DNA of 64,000 nt from Albidovulum inexpectatum (GCF_002927635.1 NZ_PRDS01000002.1:248001-312000), one strand, 5' to 3'. Counted from the stretch's first letter, positions 36,719-47,650 are shown. Program-made: numbers and translations. Notes: generated from the letters alone by a model not told the origin.

Positions 36719-38113
36719 TCAGAAGTGGATTGCGCGCCCGTAGGCATCCAGAACGGCCTCGTGCATCGCCTCCGAAATCGTCGGATGCGGAAAGACCGTG
36801 TGCATCAGGTCTTCCTCGGTGGTCTCGAGCATGCGGGCAACGGTATAGCCCTGTATCATCTCGGTGACCTCAGCCCCCACCATGTGCGCGCCCAGAAGCT
36901 CTCCCGTCTTCGCATCGAAGACGGTCTTGATCATGCCTTCCGGTTCGCCAAGAGCAATCGCCTTGCCATTCCCGATAAAGGGGAACCGGCCAACACGCAC
37001 GTCAAAGCCTGCTTCCTTGGCCTTGGCTTCAGTCAGGCCCACGCTCGCGATCTGCGGATGGCAATAGGTGCAGCCGGGAATCGAGTTGGGCTTGATCGGA
37101 TGCACCTTCTTGCCCGCAATCAGCTCGGCCACCATGACGCCCTCGTGGCTGGCCTTGTGGGCAAGCCAAGGCGCGCCCGCAAGGTCGCCGATGGCATAGA
37201 CACCCTCGACACCCGTGCGGCAATATTCATCGGTCACGACATGGGTGCGATCGATCTTCACGCCCAGAGCCTCAAGCCCCAGCCCCTCGACATTTCCGAC
37301 GATCCCGACAGCCGAGATTACGGTATCGAATTCCCGCGTCTCGACCTTGCCGCCGGTTTCGATATGGGCGGTGACCTTCCCCTTGGCCCGGTCCAGCTTC
37401 CTGACCGTGGCCTTTTCCATGATCGTCATGCCCTGCTTGACGAACTGCTTTTTTGCAAAGGCGCTGATTTCCGCATCCTCGACGGGCAGGATACGGTCCA
37501 TGACCTCGACCACGGTCGTCTCGGCCCCAAGCGTGTTATAGAAGCTGGCAAACTCTATCCCGATTGCGCCAGAGCCGATGACCAGCAGCTTTTTCGGCAT
37601 GCGCGGCGGCATCAGCGCGTGCTTGTAGGTCCAGACCAAGTCGCCATCAGCCTCGAGCCCCGGCAATTCGCGCGCCCGCGCGCCGGTGGCCAGAATGATA
37701 TTCTTCGCGGTGTAATCCTCGGTTCCCTTATCGGTCTTGACCGAGACCTTGCCACGGGCCGGAACGCTTGCCTGCCCCATGATGACCGTGACCTTGTTCT
37801 TCTTCAGCAGATGCCCCACGCCACCGGACAGCTGCTTGGCCACGGCGCGCGAGCGCTGGACGACCGCATTCAGGTCGTATCCCAGGCCTTCAGCCTTCAG
37901 CCCGAATTCCTTGGCCCGGTGCATCAGGTGAAACACTTCCGCCGAGCGCAGCAGCGCCTTGGTCGGGATGCAGCCCCAGTTGAGGCAGATGCCGCCCAGA
38001 TGCTCACGCTCGACCACCGCGGTCTTCAGGCCCAGTTGCGCGGCGCGGATTGCGGCCACATAGCCACCCGGCCCTGCACCGATCACGATCACGTCGAAGT
38101 TGTTTGCAGACAT
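36719..38113 (-). CDS. lpd: Dihydrolipoyl dehydrogenase
   Basis: A 464-residue FAD flavoprotein, the E3 of 2-oxoacid dehydrogenase complexes, reoxidising dihydrolipoamide with NAD. It has VIGAGPGGYVAA (10-21), the redox disulfide GGICLNWGCIPTK (C43, C48), VIGSGAIGIEFASFY and the C-terminal catalytic HPTISEA (H443, E448). No E1 or E2 genes are close by, so it may be a second lpd or a detached one. Confidence 0.95.
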   Translation of the reverse strand: MSANNFDVIVIGAGPGGYVAAIRAAQLGLKTAVVEREHLGGICLNWGCIPTKALLRSAEVFHLMHRAKEFGLKAEGLGYDLNAVVQRSRAVAKQLSGGVGHLLKKNKVTVIMGQASVPARGKVSVKTDKGTEDYTAKNIILATGARARELPGLEADGDLVWTYKHALMPPRMPKKLLVIGSGAIGIEFASFYNTLGAETTVVEVMDRILPVEDAEISAFAKKQFVKQGMTIMEKATVRKLDRAKGKVTAHIETGGKVETREFDTVISAVGIVGNVEGLGLEALGVKIDRTHVVTDEYCRTGVEGVYAIGDLAGAPWLAHKASHEGVMVAELIAGKKVHPIKPNSIPGCTYCHPQIASVGLTEAKAKEAGFDVRVGRFPFIGNGKAIALGEPEGMIKTVFDAKTGELLGAHMVGAEVTEMIQGYTVARMLETTEEDLMHTVFPHPTISEAMHEAVLDAYGRAIHF

Positions 38114-38204
38114 CCGATCCTCCCACTGGGAAAAATTGGTTTGGTACTAAACTATCTGGTGCCGACAAACAATGCACGTAACGTCACCCCGCCATGCGCA
38201 ATCG

Positions 38205-38777
38205 TCATGACTGAAGCGACCGAACGATCGCACCATAGCCACCAGAGGCCATGAACTCCTCTTCCTCGGGCGGGGATTGCCTGCCCAGGGCAGCATTGCG
38301 AAAGGGAAAGCGGCCGAAACGCCGGATGATCTCGCGGTGGGCGCGGGCATGCAGGGCGTATTCGCCGCCGCCTCCGGACATGCGCGTCTCGATCAGCTCG
38401 ACGGCGCGGTCCTGATCGGCCAGGTTCTCGCTGTGCTCGAACGGCATGTAGAAGAAGATCCGTTCGGGCTCGTCGATCTTCAGGTCCAGGTCGTGGGCGA
38501 CGGCATCCCGCGCCGCGCGCAGGGCCAGCGGGTCGGTAGCGAATGCTTCGGGCTTGCCGCGGAACATGTTGCGCGGGAACTGGTCCGTCAGGATCAGGAA
38601 GGCCAGAACGCCACGCGGGCCATTGCACCAGTAATCCAGCTCGCCTTTTCGGGCTGCCTCCCACAGTGCCAGAAAACGGTGGCGGATTTCCTCGTCCAGC
38701 TGCGGATCGCTGGCATACCACCCCGTTGGCCCGACCTCGCGCAGCCAGAATTCAACGACAGACTCGGCTTCGGACAT
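38205..38777 (-). CDS. DUF924 family protein
   Basis: A 190-residue protein matching DUF924: VVEFWLREVGPTGWYASD at the N-terminus, FLILTDQFPRNMFRG and FFYMPFEHSENLADQDRAVEL. The family is helical and TPR-like with no settled function. It stands alone between lpd and an MFS gene, all on the minus strand. Confidence 0.88.
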   Translation of the reverse strand: MSEAESVVEFWLREVGPTGWYASDPQLDEEIRHRFLALWEAARKGELDYWCNGPRGVLAFLILTDQFPRNMFRGKPEAFATDPLALRAARDAVAHDLDLKIDEPERIFFYMPFEHSENLADQDRAVELIETRMSGGGGEYALHARAHREIIRRFGRFPFRNAALGRQSPPEEEEFMASGGYGAIVRSLQS

Positions 38778-38851
38778 CGCTTCCTCCCATCGACGTTCGA
38801 CCGTTGATGGATGGTCGCAGGATTCCCGTCACAAGGCCAGAAAAACGCGCA

Positions 38852-40207
38852 TCAGCCGATCTGGTGAGGGCCTTCGGTCTTTGCCACCTCCCCATCCTGA
38901 TCGGCCGGGGTCCCGTCCGCGGCGCGCTCGGCTTCCGCTTCGCGTTCCGCCTCGCGCTCCGCCTCTGCGGCCTCTTGCGATTCCGAGGCGATCTCCATCG
39001 CCGTTTCGACGGCGACGATACCCGCCGTGGGCACCAGTGGCGTGAAGGTGCCCGTCTGTTCAGTCGCCGGCGCCGGTCGGCGGGTCATCCGCCATGCGGC
39101 ATAGCCAGACATGAGGATGAAGAGACAGGCAAGGAAGAAGAAGAACCCTTCGGGCCCCATCCAGCCCATGATCCAGCCGGTCACAAGCGGTCCGCCGATC
39201 GCGCCCACCCCATTGATGAAGATCAGACCCGCAGAGGCGGCCGGCATGTCCTCGACGCTCAGAAAGTCATTGGTATAGGCCACAAGCAGCGAATACAGCG
39301 GGTTCGCCATGCCCCCGATAATGGCCCCAAGCAGGACCAGCAGCCCGAAATCGAAATCCGCGAATGCGGGCAGGGCCGAGGCGATCCCCCCAGCCAGGGA
39401 AAGCACCAGAACCAGCACACGCCGATCCATCCGGTCCGAGATCCAGCCTATTGGGTATTGCGACAACAATCCGCCGACATAGATCGACGCGATGAACGTC
39501 GAGATCTGCGCAACGCTCAACCCGGCCAGCGATCCCCAGACCGATGCCATGCCGAACAGCGCCGAGAAAACCCCTCCCAGCAGGAAGATGCCCACGCATC
39601 CCAGCGGAGAGATTCGGTAAAGTTCGACGAAACTCAGCGGCTTGGTCAACTCAAATCGCGGCGCCGGTCCGGCCGACAGAAGGATGGGCGTGAATGCGAT
39701 CGACACCAGGATCGAGGGAATCACGAACAGCAGATAGCCCGACGGATCGCCCGCATTCATCAACAGCTGGGCCGCGATGATGCCCAGCATCTGCATGATC
39801 ATGTAGGCCGAAAGCGCCTGCCCGCGCGTCTCGTTCGTCGAGGCGTCGTTCAGCCAGCTTTCGGCGGTGATGTAGACTCCCGAAAACGAAAAGCCGATCA
39901 TGACCCGCATCAGCGACCACGCGATCCAGTCGGGCGCGACCGCATAGGCCACCAGAACCGCCGAGATCAGCGAGCCCAGCGCCGCAAAGACCCGCACGTG
40001 ACCGACCCTGCGGATCAGCCTGGGCGTCGTTCGACTGCCGAACAGGAAGCCCACGAAATAGGCCGACATGACGATCGACATCTGCGTCGTCGAGAATCCC
40101 TCGATGGCGCCGCGGATACCCAGAAGCGTCCCCTGGACGCCATTGCCGATCATCAGCAGCATCATGCCCAGAAGCAGGGCCCAGGAATTGCGCAAAACAC
40201 TCAGCAT
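38852..40207 (-). CDS. MFS transporter with charged C-terminal tail
   Basis: A 451-residue major facilitator with about 12 membrane helices and no recognised substrate. TLLGIRGAIEGFS and SAYFVGFLFGSRTTPRLIRRVGHVR carry the loop 2-3 motif, and SDRMDRR repeats it in the second half. The pattern of helices resembles YcaD-type MFS proteins. After the last helix there is a tail of some 70 residues with the repeat EAEREAEREAEAERAADG, strongly acidic and helical. GGACG before the ATG is a weak ribosome binding site. Confidence 0.85.
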   Translation of the reverse strand: MLSVLRNSWALLLGMMLLMIGNGVQGTLLGIRGAIEGFSTTQMSIVMSAYFVGFLFGSRTTPRLIRRVGHVRVFAALGSLISAVLVAYAVAPDWIAWSLMRVMIGFSFSGVYITAESWLNDASTNETRGQALSAYMIMQMLGIIAAQLLMNAGDPSGYLLFVIPSILVSIAFTPILLSAGPAPRFELTKPLSFVELYRISPLGCVGIFLLGGVFSALFGMASVWGSLAGLSVAQISTFIASIYVGGLLSQYPIGWISDRMDRRVLVLVLSLAGGIASALPAFADFDFGLLVLLGAIIGGMANPLYSLLVAYTNDFLSVEDMPAASAGLIFINGVGAIGGPLVTGWIMGWMGPEGFFFFLACLFILMSGYAAWRMTRRPAPATEQTGTFTPLVPTAGIVAVETAMEIASESQEAAEAEREAEREAEAERAADGTPADQDGEVAKTEGPHQIG

Positions 40208-40286
40208 CGGCGGCGTCCGTTTCAGGAGAGCGGAAATGTACTACCAGATGACGACACGATCGGCCGCAGCAGCGACCGGTGGGCGG

Positions 40287-41348
40287 TCAATTCCGCCCTT
40301 CTGGCAGCAATAGCGAGGCATCGCCATAGGAAAAGAAGCGATACCGGTTGCGGACCGCGTGATCATAGATCCGGCGAATCCGATCCATCCCCATCAGGGC
40401 GGAAACCAGCATCATCAGGGTCGATTTCGGCAGGTGAAAATTCGTCATCAACCCGTCGGTCACGCGAAAGCGATACCCCGGATAGATGAAGATGTCGGTC
40501 TCGCCCTGCCAGGGATGCATCAGCCCATCCGGGTCTGCCGCGCTTTCGATCAGACGCAACGCGGTGGTCCCCACCGGGATGACGCGCCCGCCCGCGGCGC
40601 GCGTGGCGTTGATCTCGGCCGCGGCTTCGGCACTCACCTCGCCCCATTCGGCATGCATCTTGTGCGTCGTCACGTCCTCGACCTTGACCGGCAGGAAGGT
40701 TCCGGCCCCGACATGCAGGGTCACATGCGTGAAGGCGACACCGCGTTCGGCCAGACGGGCCAGAAGGTCGTCATCGAAGTGCAACGAGGCCGTGGGGGCT
40801 GCGACCGCGCCGGGGCGGCGCGCAAAGACGGTCTGGTAATCCTCGCGGTCCTGTTCGTCGGGAGCGCGGCGCTGGGCAATGTAGGGCGGCAGGGGCATGG
40901 CGCCGGCCTGCGCCAGGGCGGCGTCGAAATCCTCACCCTTCAGGTTGAAGTCCAGCTCGGCCCGCCCGTCGTCAATGGACACGACATGGGCCGTCAGGCG
41001 ATCCGAGAAACGGATCTCTTCGCCCTGACGCAGCTTGCGCAACGGCCGGACCAGGGCCGACCAGCGGCCGTCGGGGCGTGGCTCGGCCAACGTCACCTCG
41101 ATCCGGGCAATGGCCTCGCCCTGCGGCGTCTGTCGCGCGCGCGTGCCCGTCAGGCGGGCGGGAATGACCTTGGTGTCGTTCAGCACCAGTCGGTCGCCTG
41201 GTCCCAGAAGATCGACAAGGTCGCGCACATGCATGTCGCGAATCCTGTCACCCTCGGCAACCAGAAGCCTTGCGGCGGGACGCGGACGAATGGGCCGCGT
41301 CGCGATCAGCTCCTCGGGCAGGTCGAAATCGAAATCGGACAGTTTCAT
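40287..41348 (-). CDS. queA: tRNA preQ1(34) S-adenosylmethionine ribosyltransferase-isomerase
   Basis: A 353-residue enzyme that adds the cyclopentene ring to preQ1 in tRNA anticodons, the step to epoxyqueuosine. The family segments [29 protein letters not shown]-type [25 protein letters not shown] and [17 protein letters not shown] are all present. It overlaps the downstream end of the AsmA-like gene by 4 bp (ATGA at 41345-41348), so it is translated after it from one mRNA. Confidence 0.95.
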   Translation of the reverse strand: MKLSDFDFDLPEELIATRPIRPRPAARLLVAEGDRIRDMHVRDLVDLLGPGDRLVLNDTKVIPARLTGTRARQTPQGEAIARIEVTLAEPRPDGRWSALVRPLRKLRQGEEIRFSDRLTAHVVSIDDGRAELDFNLKGEDFDAALAQAGAMPLPPYIAQRRAPDEQDREDYQTVFARRPGAVAAPTASLHFDDDLLARLAERGVAFTHVTLHVGAGTFLPVKVEDVTTHKMHAEWGEVSAEAAAEINATRAAGGRVIPVGTTALRLIESAADPDGLMHPWQGETDIFIYPGYRFRVTDGLMTNFHLPKSTLMMLVSALMGMDRIRRIYDHAVRNRYRFFSYGDASLLLPEGRN

Positions 41349-44300
41349 TCGCTCTCCACCGGCTTGAGGCCACGGAACAGTTCACGCAATGGCCCCGGCA
41401 TCAGGATGGACAGCGGATTCACGCTGACGCGCGGCCGTTCGACCGTGCCCGTCACGCGGTAATTGAAGCCGAACATCCCCTCGCCCCTGCGCGTCATGCC
41501 TTCGCCGATCTGATTGACAAGATAGACAGGCGATATCGTTCCCTGAACGTCCACCGCCCGCGCGCGCAGGTCATAGACCCCTTCGGCCGAGATGCCAAGA
41601 GAAGGCCCGACAGCCGAAGCCCGGCGGATCACGACCTGATCGGGTGTCAGATCGAAGATTGCGGCGATGCTGTCGAATGGCAGGCCGGGACCGGCCAACT
41701 GATCCAGCAGCCCCACGACAGAAATCGCGCTAAGCAGCGAGGCCAGAACGGGCGCATCGACGACCCGCATATCCTTCAGCCGAAGATCGCCCCGCCACGC
41801 GCCCCCTGTGCGCGGCGTGAGGCCCAGATCCAGCGTCCCGCCAAGACCACGCTGGAACAGGCCAGCATCCCTCAGGACCCTTCCGGCATCCCCGGCCCGG
41901 ATGCGGATGGCGGTTCGCCCGGCCTCTGGCGCCAACTGCCCGGAAATCTCTGCACCACCATTGACCGATGCGGAAAACGCGCCCGATAGCCCGCCCTGCG
42001 ACGAAAGATCGCCACGAAAATCCGTCAATGACAGCTTTTCTCCGACACGCACGCGATCCAGGCTGACGGTCATCGGCGTCGCGGGTCCGGTTGCGCCGCC
42101 AAGCCGAGGCAGGTTACGCAGATCCAGCACTCCGCCCCGAATGATGACGGCGGGCGGACGTCCCGCGCCCCGTCCGACCAGATCGACGGCGCCCGCAAAC
42201 CACGACCCGATTCTCAGCTTGTCCAGCCGAAGACGCTCCAATCCGCCTGCCGAGGCAAGCGACAAGGCGCCCGATGCCTCGAAACCCGGCGCGGAAAGGG
42301 AAAGCGAGTCGATCCGCGCCGGTGTTGTCAGCAGGCCCGCCATCCGGAATGCGCCCGTGCTGCCTGCAGCCTTTGACCAGCCAATCTGCGGAATCGACAA
42401 GCCGATTCCCTTGAGGTCCGAGATCAGCTCGAACCGCGCGGGTTGTCCCCTTGTCAGCGCCAGGTCGATCTGCCCCGTGCCCTTGCCGCTGAGAAAACCA
42501 TCCGGCAGAGCGATCTTCAACGCCTTCAGGGCGGGTGGCGAAATCTCGATCTCGCCGGTCAACTCGCTCTTGCCACGGTATTCAGGGCCAAAGCGCTGTC
42601 GCCATGACGCCGTTACCGGAATTTCGGCAAAGCGTGCCGCACCCGAGATCTCGAGCCCCGCGCGATCGGCGCGAACCCGCAGGCTTTTCGCCGTCAGCTC
42701 ACGTCCCGGCACGATCCGGTCTGACCTGACATCCGTCAGCTCGCCATCGACGGTGATGCTCACGTCCTGCGGCCTGACCTTTGGCACCATCCGGAACTCC
42801 AACTGCGTGGTCAGTCGCGCACGCCCTTCGGCCAGCTCCACCGGACGGTCGGACTTCTTGAGAAACTCGAACGGCTTCTGGTCCAGGATCCAAAGCGCCG
42901 CCGTCACGCTGCTGTCGGTGCGGATCGTGAACTGCGCCAGGGCGGGCTTTTCGCGCAGGTTGGGCACATGCATCACGCTGTCGGAAAGATCGATCCGGCC
43001 GCCTTGCTGCGCCATGACATGGCCGGAATTCACGACCAGGGTATAGGCATCGTCCGCGATGACCCCATGTCCCGATCCTTGCCGGATCAGGGGCATCGCG
43101 CGCAGGAAACGAACCTCGGCATCATAGAATTCCCAGCCCAGATACAGGCGGGGGTCGTGCCCGGGCATGGCGCGGTAGGCACCCTGAAGGTTGAACATCT
43201 GACCCGCAGCCACATTGTCGGCCAGCCATTTCCGGGTCTTCGGCTTGACGGCGATCGGCCACAGCGCCAACAGACGATCGGTCGTGATCTGGTTGATCTG
43301 GCTATCCACGGAAACGGTCCAGCCCTTTTCGTCTGCACCGACCCGCCCCCGTGCAGTGATGCGATCGCGATCTTCGATCAGCGTCAGCTGGCCGATTTCC
43401 AGGCTGAAGGGGTCCAATCGCAACCGGAAATCGAACTGGCCCTGGTGAAACTCGACAGGTTGCTGGAAGACACCTTCGGGGTCCACCTGCAGGCCGCCGA
43501 TTTCCACCTGCGACACCAACGCGCCGGGCCAGGCGCCGTCAAAATCGCGCAACCAGGTCGTTGCCTTGGCGCGCGCGCGCAGCGCCGGGCCATCCAGCGC
43601 GATCTCGTCAAATCGCAACTGGGCGCGTTCGGGATCATAGGCCATGCGCAGGATCACGCGATCGAAAGGAACCGGTGCGGCCTCGGGCGTCGGCCGCAAC
43701 GCACCTGCCGCCAGGTCCAGCCGGCCGGACAGGCCAAGATAGCGTCCGCGTTCATCCAGGCCGGTCGTCAGCCGGCCAGAGATCGGCGCATCCAGGGCAG
43801 CCAGAAAGGCAAGCGCCGGCGATTGCACGGACAGATCGCGGGACCTGACGCCAAAGATCTCGATCGACAAAGTCGTTCGGGGCGAACCCTTGTGGCGCTC
43901 GAACTGCAGTTCCGCCCGCGACACCCGGTCAGCAGCACCCGGGACATCCGTTCCGAAATTCGATCCGATCTCGATCCGCAGGGCTTCGTCATCCTGCGTC
44001 AGACGCAGCCGCCCGCGGCTCGTGGCCCAGACCCGTCCCGTGCGCATGTCATCCAGCCGCAGGTTCAGATCATCGATCGTGATGTCCTCGATCCCCGAAA
44101 GAACCGAACGATCGAAGACGTCGCCCGCCAGCTTCAGAAATTCGGCCGGGCTGAACGAGACGATCGGAATCGCCGTTCCCAGCGACAGATCCAGTCTGCC
44201 GTCGGCAAGACGCCGCAATGCGAACCGCGCGCCGCGCACCCTCAGAAACCTGGGCTCGACCCGCCCGCTCAGCAATGGTCGCATGTGCAAGCCCAGTCGC

Positions 44301-44626
44301 GACTCGGGCAAAAGGGCGATGCGCGCGCCGGCCGGGCTTGTCAGCTCGATGTCATTGAACCGTACCCGCGGGACAAGACGTTCATCCACGCCCAGCGAGA
44401 TCGCCCCGATCCGCACATGAGCCGTATCGCCCAGGGCGGCATTCAACCGCGTCTCCAGACGTTCGACCACCCATCCGGGGGCCGGCAACCGAAATCCCGA
44501 CACACCCAAGGCGATCAGGGTTCCAACCGTCACGACCAGGGCAAGCATCAGCCACAGCGAGAACCACCCCGCCTGCCGGTGGATCGGCTTCCTGCCCCCG
44601 GACCGCGCTCTGGCCGCCTTGCTCAA
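41345..44626 (-). CDS. AsmA/YhdP-like large inner-membrane-anchored protein
   Basis: A 1093-residue protein with one N-terminal membrane helix (about 21-44, [20 protein letters not shown]) and a very long beta-rich periplasmic part, ending in an AsmA-like C-terminal region. Proteins of the AsmA/YhdP group form long grooves that carry phospholipid to the outer membrane. The only start in frame near the N-terminus is TTG at 44626, with GAGGGCGGG about 12 bases upstream, so the first residues are uncertain. It is divergent from the Bcp peroxiredoxin gene and coupled to queA. Confidence 0.85.
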   Translation of the reverse strand: MSKAARARSGGRKPIHRQAGWFSLWLMLALVVTVGTLIALGVSGFRLPAPGWVVERLETRLNAALGDTAHVRIGAISLGVDERLVPRVRFNDIELTSPAGARIALLPESRLGLHMRPLLSGRVEPRFLRVRGARFALRRLADGRLDLSLGTAIPIVSFSPAEFLKLAGDVFDRSVLSGIEDITIDDLNLRLDDMRTGRVWATSRGRLRLTQDDEALRIEIGSNFGTDVPGAADRVSRAELQFERHKGSPRTTLSIEIFGVRSRDLSVQSPALAFLAALDAPISGRLTTGLDERGRYLGLSGRLDLAAGALRPTPEAAPVPFDRVILRMAYDPERAQLRFDEIALDGPALRARAKATTWLRDFDGAWPGALVSQVEIGGLQVDPEGVFQQPVEFHQGQFDFRLRLDPFSLEIGQLTLIEDRDRITARGRVGADEKGWTVSVDSQINQITTDRLLALWPIAVKPKTRKWLADNVAAGQMFNLQGAYRAMPGHDPRLYLGWEFYDAEVRFLRAMPLIRQGSGHGVIADDAYTLVVNSGHVMAQQGGRIDLSDSVMHVPNLREKPALAQFTIRTDSSVTAALWILDQKPFEFLKKSDRPVELAEGRARLTTQLEFRMVPKVRPQDVSITVDGELTDVRSDRIVPGRELTAKSLRVRADRAGLEISGAARFAEIPVTASWRQRFGPEYRGKSELTGEIEISPPALKALKIALPDGFLSGKGTGQIDLALTRGQPARFELISDLKGIGLSIPQIGWSKAAGSTGAFRMAGLLTTPARIDSLSLSAPGFEASGALSLASAGGLERLRLDKLRIGSWFAGAVDLVGRGAGRPPAVIIRGGVLDLRNLPRLGGATGPATPMTVSLDRVRVGEKLSLTDFRGDLSSQGGLSGAFSASVNGGAEISGQLAPEAGRTAIRIRAGDAGRVLRDAGLFQRGLGGTLDLGLTPRTGGAWRGDLRLKDMRVVDAPVLASLLSAISVVGLLDQLAGPGLPFDSIAAIFDLTPDQVVIRRASAVGPSLGISAEGVYDLRARAVDVQGTISPVYLVNQIGEGMTRRGEGMFGFNYRVTGTVERPRVSVNPLSILMPGPLRELFRGLKPVESE

Positions 44627-44744
44627 CGGAAATGCCCGCCCTCTTGCTGGCCCCCTCGTCGGGCCCTTCTTGTCCCCATTCCTTTAACTTTCCGGGAAAG
44701 CGACTAAAACACAAGGCAACGTGATCCAGTCTCAGGAGGCAAAG

Positions 44745-45206
44745 ATGCTCAATCCCGGTGATCCGGCCCCCGATTTCACGCTGCCCGCCACTGGCGGCGG
44801 ATCAATCAGCCTGTCCGAATTGCTGCCACGAAAGGTCGTGCTGTATTTCTATCCCAAGGACGACACGCCGGGCTGCACGACCGAGGCGCTGGATTTCACG
44901 CGCCTGGCAACGGAATTCGAACAGGCCGGCGCCGTCGTCGTCGGAATTTCGAAGGATTCCGTTGCCAAGCACGACAAGTTCGCCGCCAAGCACGGACTGA
45001 ACATCATCCTTGCGTCGGACGAAGATGGCGACACATGCGAACGCTACGGCGTCTGGGTCGAAAAGAACATGTATGGACGCAAGTACATGGGGATCGAGCG
45101 TACGACCTTCCTGATCGGGGGCGACGGGCGCATCCTGCGGATATGGCCCAAGGTCAAGGTCAAGGGCCATGCCGAGGAGGTTCTGCAAGCGGTGCGCGAA
45201 GCATGA
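44745..45206 (+). CDS. bcp: Thiol peroxidase of the Bcp/PrxQ family
   Basis: A 153-residue peroxiredoxin reducing hydrogen and organic peroxides. The peroxidatic Cys44 is in KDDTPGCTTEALDF. The resolving Cys found five residues later in E. coli Bcp is Leu49 here; another Cys (C98, in DEDGDTCERYG) might take its place. AGGAGG lies 6 bases before the ATG at 44745. Its stop overlaps the start of the DUF455 gene (ATGA), coupling the two. Confidence 0.93.
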   Translation: MLNPGDPAPDFTLPATGGGSISLSELLPRKVVLYFYPKDDTPGCTTEALDFTRLATEFEQAGAVVVGISKDSVAKHDKFAAKHGLNIILASDEDGDTCERYGVWVEKNMYGRKYMGIERTTFLIGGDGRILRIWPKVKVKGHAEEVLQAVREA

Positions 45207-46042
45207 AGACGCTGGCCGAAATGGCGGTCGAGGTCCTGACCACCGCCGACGGACGCGAAAAGACGGCCCTGTCGCATGCGCATGCCGCGACATGGCGCGC
45301 GGCCCGTGCCGAGGGCCGCGTGATCGAGATCGGTCATGCCACACCTCCCCTGCGTCCGGCTCGGCCCGAGCGGCCGGAATTGCTGCCCCCGCGCGATGTG
45401 CCGCGACGTCGTCCCGGCACGAAACAGGGCCGGATCGCGCTGCTGCACGCGCTGGCCCATATCGAGTTGAATGCCGTCGATCTGCACTGGGACATCATCG
45501 CGCGGTTCACCCATGTACCCATGCCCCCCGGATTCTACGACGACTGGGTGAAATCCGCGGACGAGGAGTCCAAGCACTTCAATCTGCTGTGTGACTGCCT
45601 GGAATCCATGGGCAGCCATTATGGCGCCCTGCCCGCCCATGCCTTCATGTGGCAGGCCGCCGAGGACACCGCGGCAGACCTGATGGGGCGGCTGGCGGTT
45701 GTCCCCATGGTGCTGGAAGCCCGTGGGCTCGACGTCACCCCCGGCATGATCGAGATCTTCCAGAAGGCCGGCGAAGACGACGCCGTCGCAGCACTGCGCA
45801 CGATCTATGCCGAGGAGGTTGGCCATGTCGCCTATGGCGTCAAGTGGTTCAACTGGCTGTGCGGCCGCGATGGCCTGGACCCGAAGGACGTCTTTCACAG
45901 CCTTGTCCGCAAGTATTTCCGTGGCGCGCTGAAGCCGCCCTTCAACGAAGAAAAGCGTGCCGAGGCGGGGCTTCCCCCCGACTTTTATTGGCCCCTTGCC
46001 GAAGAGGTCGCCGACGCGCCCGGAACGGCTGCGTTCCGCTGA
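45203..46042 (+). CDS. DUF455 ferritin-like protein
   Basis: A 279-residue protein of the DUF455 ferritin-like group. Metal-ligand type motifs of a four-helix di-iron bundle are visible: LHALAHIELNAVDLHWD, KSADEESKHF and YAEEVGHVAYG. It overlaps bcp by 4 bp (ATGA), suggesting joint expression, perhaps in handling iron under peroxide stress. That link is inference from position. The reading frame before 45203 is not coding. Confidence 0.85.
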   Translation: MKTLAEMAVEVLTTADGREKTALSHAHAATWRAARAEGRVIEIGHATPPLRPARPERPELLPPRDVPRRRPGTKQGRIALLHALAHIELNAVDLHWDIIARFTHVPMPPGFYDDWVKSADEESKHFNLLCDCLESMGSHYGALPAHAFMWQAAEDTAADLMGRLAVVPMVLEARGLDVTPGMIEIFQKAGEDDAVAALRTIYAEEVGHVAYGVKWFNWLCGRDGLDPKDVFHSLVRKYFRGALKPPFNEEKRAEAGLPPDFYWPLAEEVADAPGTAAFR

Positions 46043-46342
46043 CCCGCCGCATGTCAGCCATGTCGGCGGAATCCTGCCAAAACGGGCGGGATTCCGCAGA
46101 CAGCACTGCATTTCATATCGAAACCGTTGCACGCGCGCATCACCGTTGCTAAGCGCGTCTTGACGCTTGATGCACGGTCCGGCGACCGGACGGGAATGCA
46201 TCGCGTTTGGGGATGGAGGACTTCCGGCGGCTCGGCTGTCGCGCGTCTTTGGGGACGGTCCTCTTTCATAACGAGGTGAAGGAAAAGGGCCCACCCGGGA
46301 ATGGAAGATCGGGCAAGGGTCTGGGGCTACAGGGGGTGAAGT
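46043..46342 (+). other. Leader region before the M23 peptidase gene
   Basis: 300 bp without a gene. A 12-bp hairpin (CGGAATCCTGCC at 46067-46078 with GGCGGGATTCCG at 46085-46096, one G.T pair) lies 25 bp past the DUF455 stop, with no T-run. Near 46167-46200 there is an imperfect dyad, GTCCGG-CGA-CCGGAC flanked by GATGCA and TGCATC. No clear promoter or frame is seen. Confidence 0.45.
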
Positions 46343-47650
46343 TTGCCGGCACGGATCTTGCATCGCGCCAACGTCGCGCTGGAACGCTGGCTGCCAGAGC
46401 AGCGTCTTTTCCTGCGTTCGGATGAAGGAACCCGTTTCATTCGTCTGCGGCCGCTGACCCAGGCGGGCGTGCTGGCAGGATCGGCCTGCCTGGTTGCCTG
46501 GGCGATCGTTGCGACGGCGATCCTGCTTTTCGACACGATCGGACAGGACAACGCGCGCGAAAGATCGCAACGTGAGCTGGCCAATTACGAGGCCCGTCTG
46601 GAAGCCCTGTCGCGCGAACGTGACAAGCGGGCCGAAGAGGCCGCCGCCGCGCAGGAACGTTTCGCGATCGCGCTTCGCCAGGTGTCGCAGATGCAGTCCG
46701 CCCTTCTGGCCTCCGAAGAGCGCCGTCGCGAACTGGAAAAGGGCATCGGCGTCATCCAGGCCACGCTGAAACGCACCGTGCGGGAACGCGATGCCGTGCG
46801 TGAGCAGCTCGCAGCCCTCGAAGCCAAGGATGAGCCGCGCCTTGCCCAGGCGGAAAATGCGCAGGAGACGGTCGAAACCGTCGCCTATCTGACGGATGCA
46901 CTGTCACAAACCGCCTCGCAGCGTGACGAGATGGCCCGGGCGGCCAGCGAGGCGCGCGCCGAGGCGGATCGCATAGCCTATGACAAACGCCTGCTGGAAG
47001 AACGCCACAACGAGATCTTTGCCAGCCTTGAAGAGGCCGTGACGATCTCGATGGAGCCGCTGGACAAGGTCTTTGCCTCGGCGGGGCTGAATGCCGACGA
47101 TCTCATTCGTCAGTTGCAGCGCGGCTATTCCGGCCAGGGCGGCCCCCTGGGACCCCTGCTGCCCGCCGTCAGCGACATCGACGACCCGGACATGCAGCGT
47201 GCCCGCAACATCATCCAGAATCTGGACCGCATCAACCTGTATCGCCTGGCGGTCGAAAAGACACCTCTCACCATTCCCGTACGCGGCTCGTATCGATACA
47301 CCTCGGGCTTCGGGCGCCGCTGGGGACGAATGCATGAAGGCGTGGATCTTGCCGGCCCGATCGGCACACCGATCCAGGCGCCGGCCGATGGGGTCGTCGT
47401 ATTCGCCGGCCGGCAGTCCGGCTATGGCAACCTGATCAAGATCCGCCACGAATTCGGTATCGAAACCCGATACGGACACCTGTCACGGATCCGGGTAAAG
47501 GTCGGGCAAAAGGTCTCGCGCGGCGAGGTAATCGGTGATATGGGGAATACCGGACGTTCGACCGGCCCCCATCTGCACTATGAGGTCCGCGTCAATGGCA
47601 AGCCAGTCAATCCGATGACGTTCATCAAGGCGGCAAGAAATGTTTTCTAG
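46343..47650 (+). CDS. M23 metallopeptidase with coiled coil (MepM/DipM-like)
   Basis: A 435-residue cell-wall endopeptidase-type protein. One membrane helix (about 39-65) is followed by a coiled coil from 72 to about 245 and a LytM/M23 domain at the C-terminus. Zinc ligands are visible: MHEGVDL (His331, Asp335) and PHLHYEVR (His410, His412). Only TTG at 46343 is in frame, with AGGGGG six bases upstream. The next gene, a bactofilin, overlaps it by 11 bp, an arrangement seen in other proteobacteria where bactofilins position M23 peptidases that shape the cell. Confidence 0.88.
   Translation: MPARILHRANVALERWLPEQRLFLRSDEGTRFIRLRPLTQAGVLAGSACLVAWAIVATAILLFDTIGQDNARERSQRELANYEARLEALSRERDKRAEEAAAAQERFAIALRQVSQMQSALLASEERRRELEKGIGVIQATLKRTVRERDAVREQLAALEAKDEPRLAQAENAQETVETVAYLTDALSQTASQRDEMARAASEARAEADRIAYDKRLLEERHNEIFASLEEAVTISMEPLDKVFASAGLNADDLIRQLQRGYSGQGGPLGPLLPAVSDIDDPDMQRARNIIQNLDRINLYRLAVEKTPLTIPVRGSYRYTSGFGRRWGRMHEGVDLAGPIGTPIQAPADGVVVFAGRQSGYGNLIKIRHEFGIETRYGHLSRIRVKVGQKVSRGEVIGDMGNTGRSTGPHLHYEVRVNGKPVNPMTFIKAARNVF

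Noticed and set aside
42968-44707. 579-codon plus-strand frame over the AsmA-like gene
   Set aside because: Antisense shadow with Gln/Arg/His-rich composition.
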